Assembly: GCF_033568475.1 (NCBI RefSeq)
Contig: NC_133120.1
Span: 80,390,151 to 80,454,150, forward strand
From: Henckelia pumila
Lineage: Eukaryota; Streptophyta; Magnoliopsida; Lamiales; Gesneriaceae
Length of the DNA: 64,000 nucleotides
Direction of reading: 5' to 3'
How positions within the stretch are numbered: the stretch's first letter is position 1; each line of letters opens with the position of its first letter. Both the position numbers and the translations under genes were made by a program. The notes under the pieces were generated by a model that saw only the letters and a program-made list of their open reading frames with translations, was not told the origin of the DNA and ran no database searches. Below, piece by piece: positions 63,083 to 64,000 of this stretch.

Positions 63083-64000
63083 CCATTGCATCCCCAACAT
63101 TTTCATTTTCATTATAATTCTCATTTTTTCTTTTTTATTATGCCCCAAAATAAGAGCACTAGCTAGCTAGATAGCTAGGCTGGCAAGAAACTCATTGTCT
63201 CTCTCTGCTTTATGTCATTATCTAAAATTATTTTTTACTTATTGTCACAATTCAATCATATATGTTGCATATTCGATATATAATTCAATTCTGATAATAA
63301 TAAATTTCTAGACATATACTTTGTACAGAAATTACCCAAAAACTGGAAGAAAATTTAAGATATTATTAACAATAAAATGTATGGAATCCATGAATCGCAT
63401 GGATATGTTTGATGGAGATTGTCATGTATATAAAGATGTTATCAAGTGATTCAAAGTTACTCTTTATGCCTTTTAATTTTATTCTCTAGGAAATAAAAGT
63501 ATAATATTCTAATTAAACTTCTAACTAGTACTACCAGAAAAATAGAAAATGTATATATAAAAATAACCCATTGAATAATACACATTGGGTTACTTGAAAG
63601 CATATATAAGCCCATCCAAGGCCTAGTTCGAATTAAAGCTTGCTTCTTCTTTTTTTATTTTTAAAAAATAATAAATAAATAAAGGCCCATTAGTTGAGAT
63701 TGATAAATTTAAAAATCAATTAGTGACTCGTTTAAAATTTGATTCAAGCTTAGTGTGAATCGAATTTAAATAACAGATAAGATTGCAAATTGCAATGGTT
63801 AAAAATATAATGAAGTATCAAGAACTCGATCGAGCTTGATTGAGATTAAAATATAACGAGTCTATCAAGCTAATGTAATTTGTGTTTGAAGTCATTAATA
63901 AAAAATTGTTCGAAAGATGGACTATACATAAACTGTTCATAATGAACTTGAAGTTTACTCAGTTACTCTATCTGATGCAGAAAGCTTGAACTTAATATAA

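Larger units (their letters stand above)
56584..64000. other. Gene-free right part of the window
   Basis: No host gene, RNA gene or long frame is supported. It contains the upstream region of PRAF (a less AT-rich stretch at 56000-56600 is probably its leader), AT microsatellites and the repeats listed below. The rest is AT-rich DNA that I cannot assign. Confidence 0.5.

Overview
The window looks like a gene-poor segment of a nuclear plant genome, most likely a eudicot and perhaps an asterid (the clade is inference). Genes have many short GT-AG introns. The non-coding DNA is very AT-rich and full of microsatellites and small inverted-repeat transposons. The families present (cellulose synthase, ASR, chloroplast thioredoxin y, PRAF-type RCC1/FYVE/BRX, ROH1, UPF0496) are land-plant families. 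No prokaryotic, organellar or viral gene block is seen.

Layout: (1) 1-4318, plus strand: the 3' part of an unrecognised, acidic, repeat-bearing protein whose reconstructed introns are all phase 1 and whose C-terminus carries KEN-box and D-box-like motifs. (2) 5307-10469, minus: a complete 14-exon CESA6-type cellulose synthase that is open throughout but altered at the DxD, QxxRW and FxVTxK motifs. It is tail-to-tail with the first gene. (3) 13096-14223, minus: a two-exon ASR gene with a small hAT element in its intron. (4) About 14.3-26.7 kb: no host gene; a graveyard of non-autonomous DNA transposons, several with clear target-site duplications, plus a LINE-type RNase H scrap. (5) 26743-28665, minus: thioredoxin y. 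(6) 29476-32226, minus: a PAP2/sphingomyelin-synthase-like membrane enzyme. (7) 33048-34770, minus: a UPF0496 protein with a MULE-type element in its intron. (8) 38574-40915, plus: a group A bZIP factor (GBF4-like). (9) 41831-42985, minus: a ROH1/BYPASS1-like protein. (10) About 45.0-46.7 kb: an unresolved minus-strand locus. (11) 50731-56010, minus: a PRAF protein (PH, RCC1, FYVE, BRX) in nine exons, with one apparent missing base in its large exon. (12) 56.6-64 kb: no recognisable gene, only repeats.

The genes do not form a pathway or cluster; this is an ordinary mixed neighbourhood. The most interesting item is the CESA6-like gene: frame and splice sites are intact, yet several residue motifs needed for glucan synthesis are changed, so it is either a very young pseudogene or a pseudoenzyme. 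Next come the degron-bearing repeat protein at the left edge and a two-member family of almost wholly palindromic MITEs. Exon borders were placed by hand from reading frame, splice signals and remembered family sequences; no search was run.
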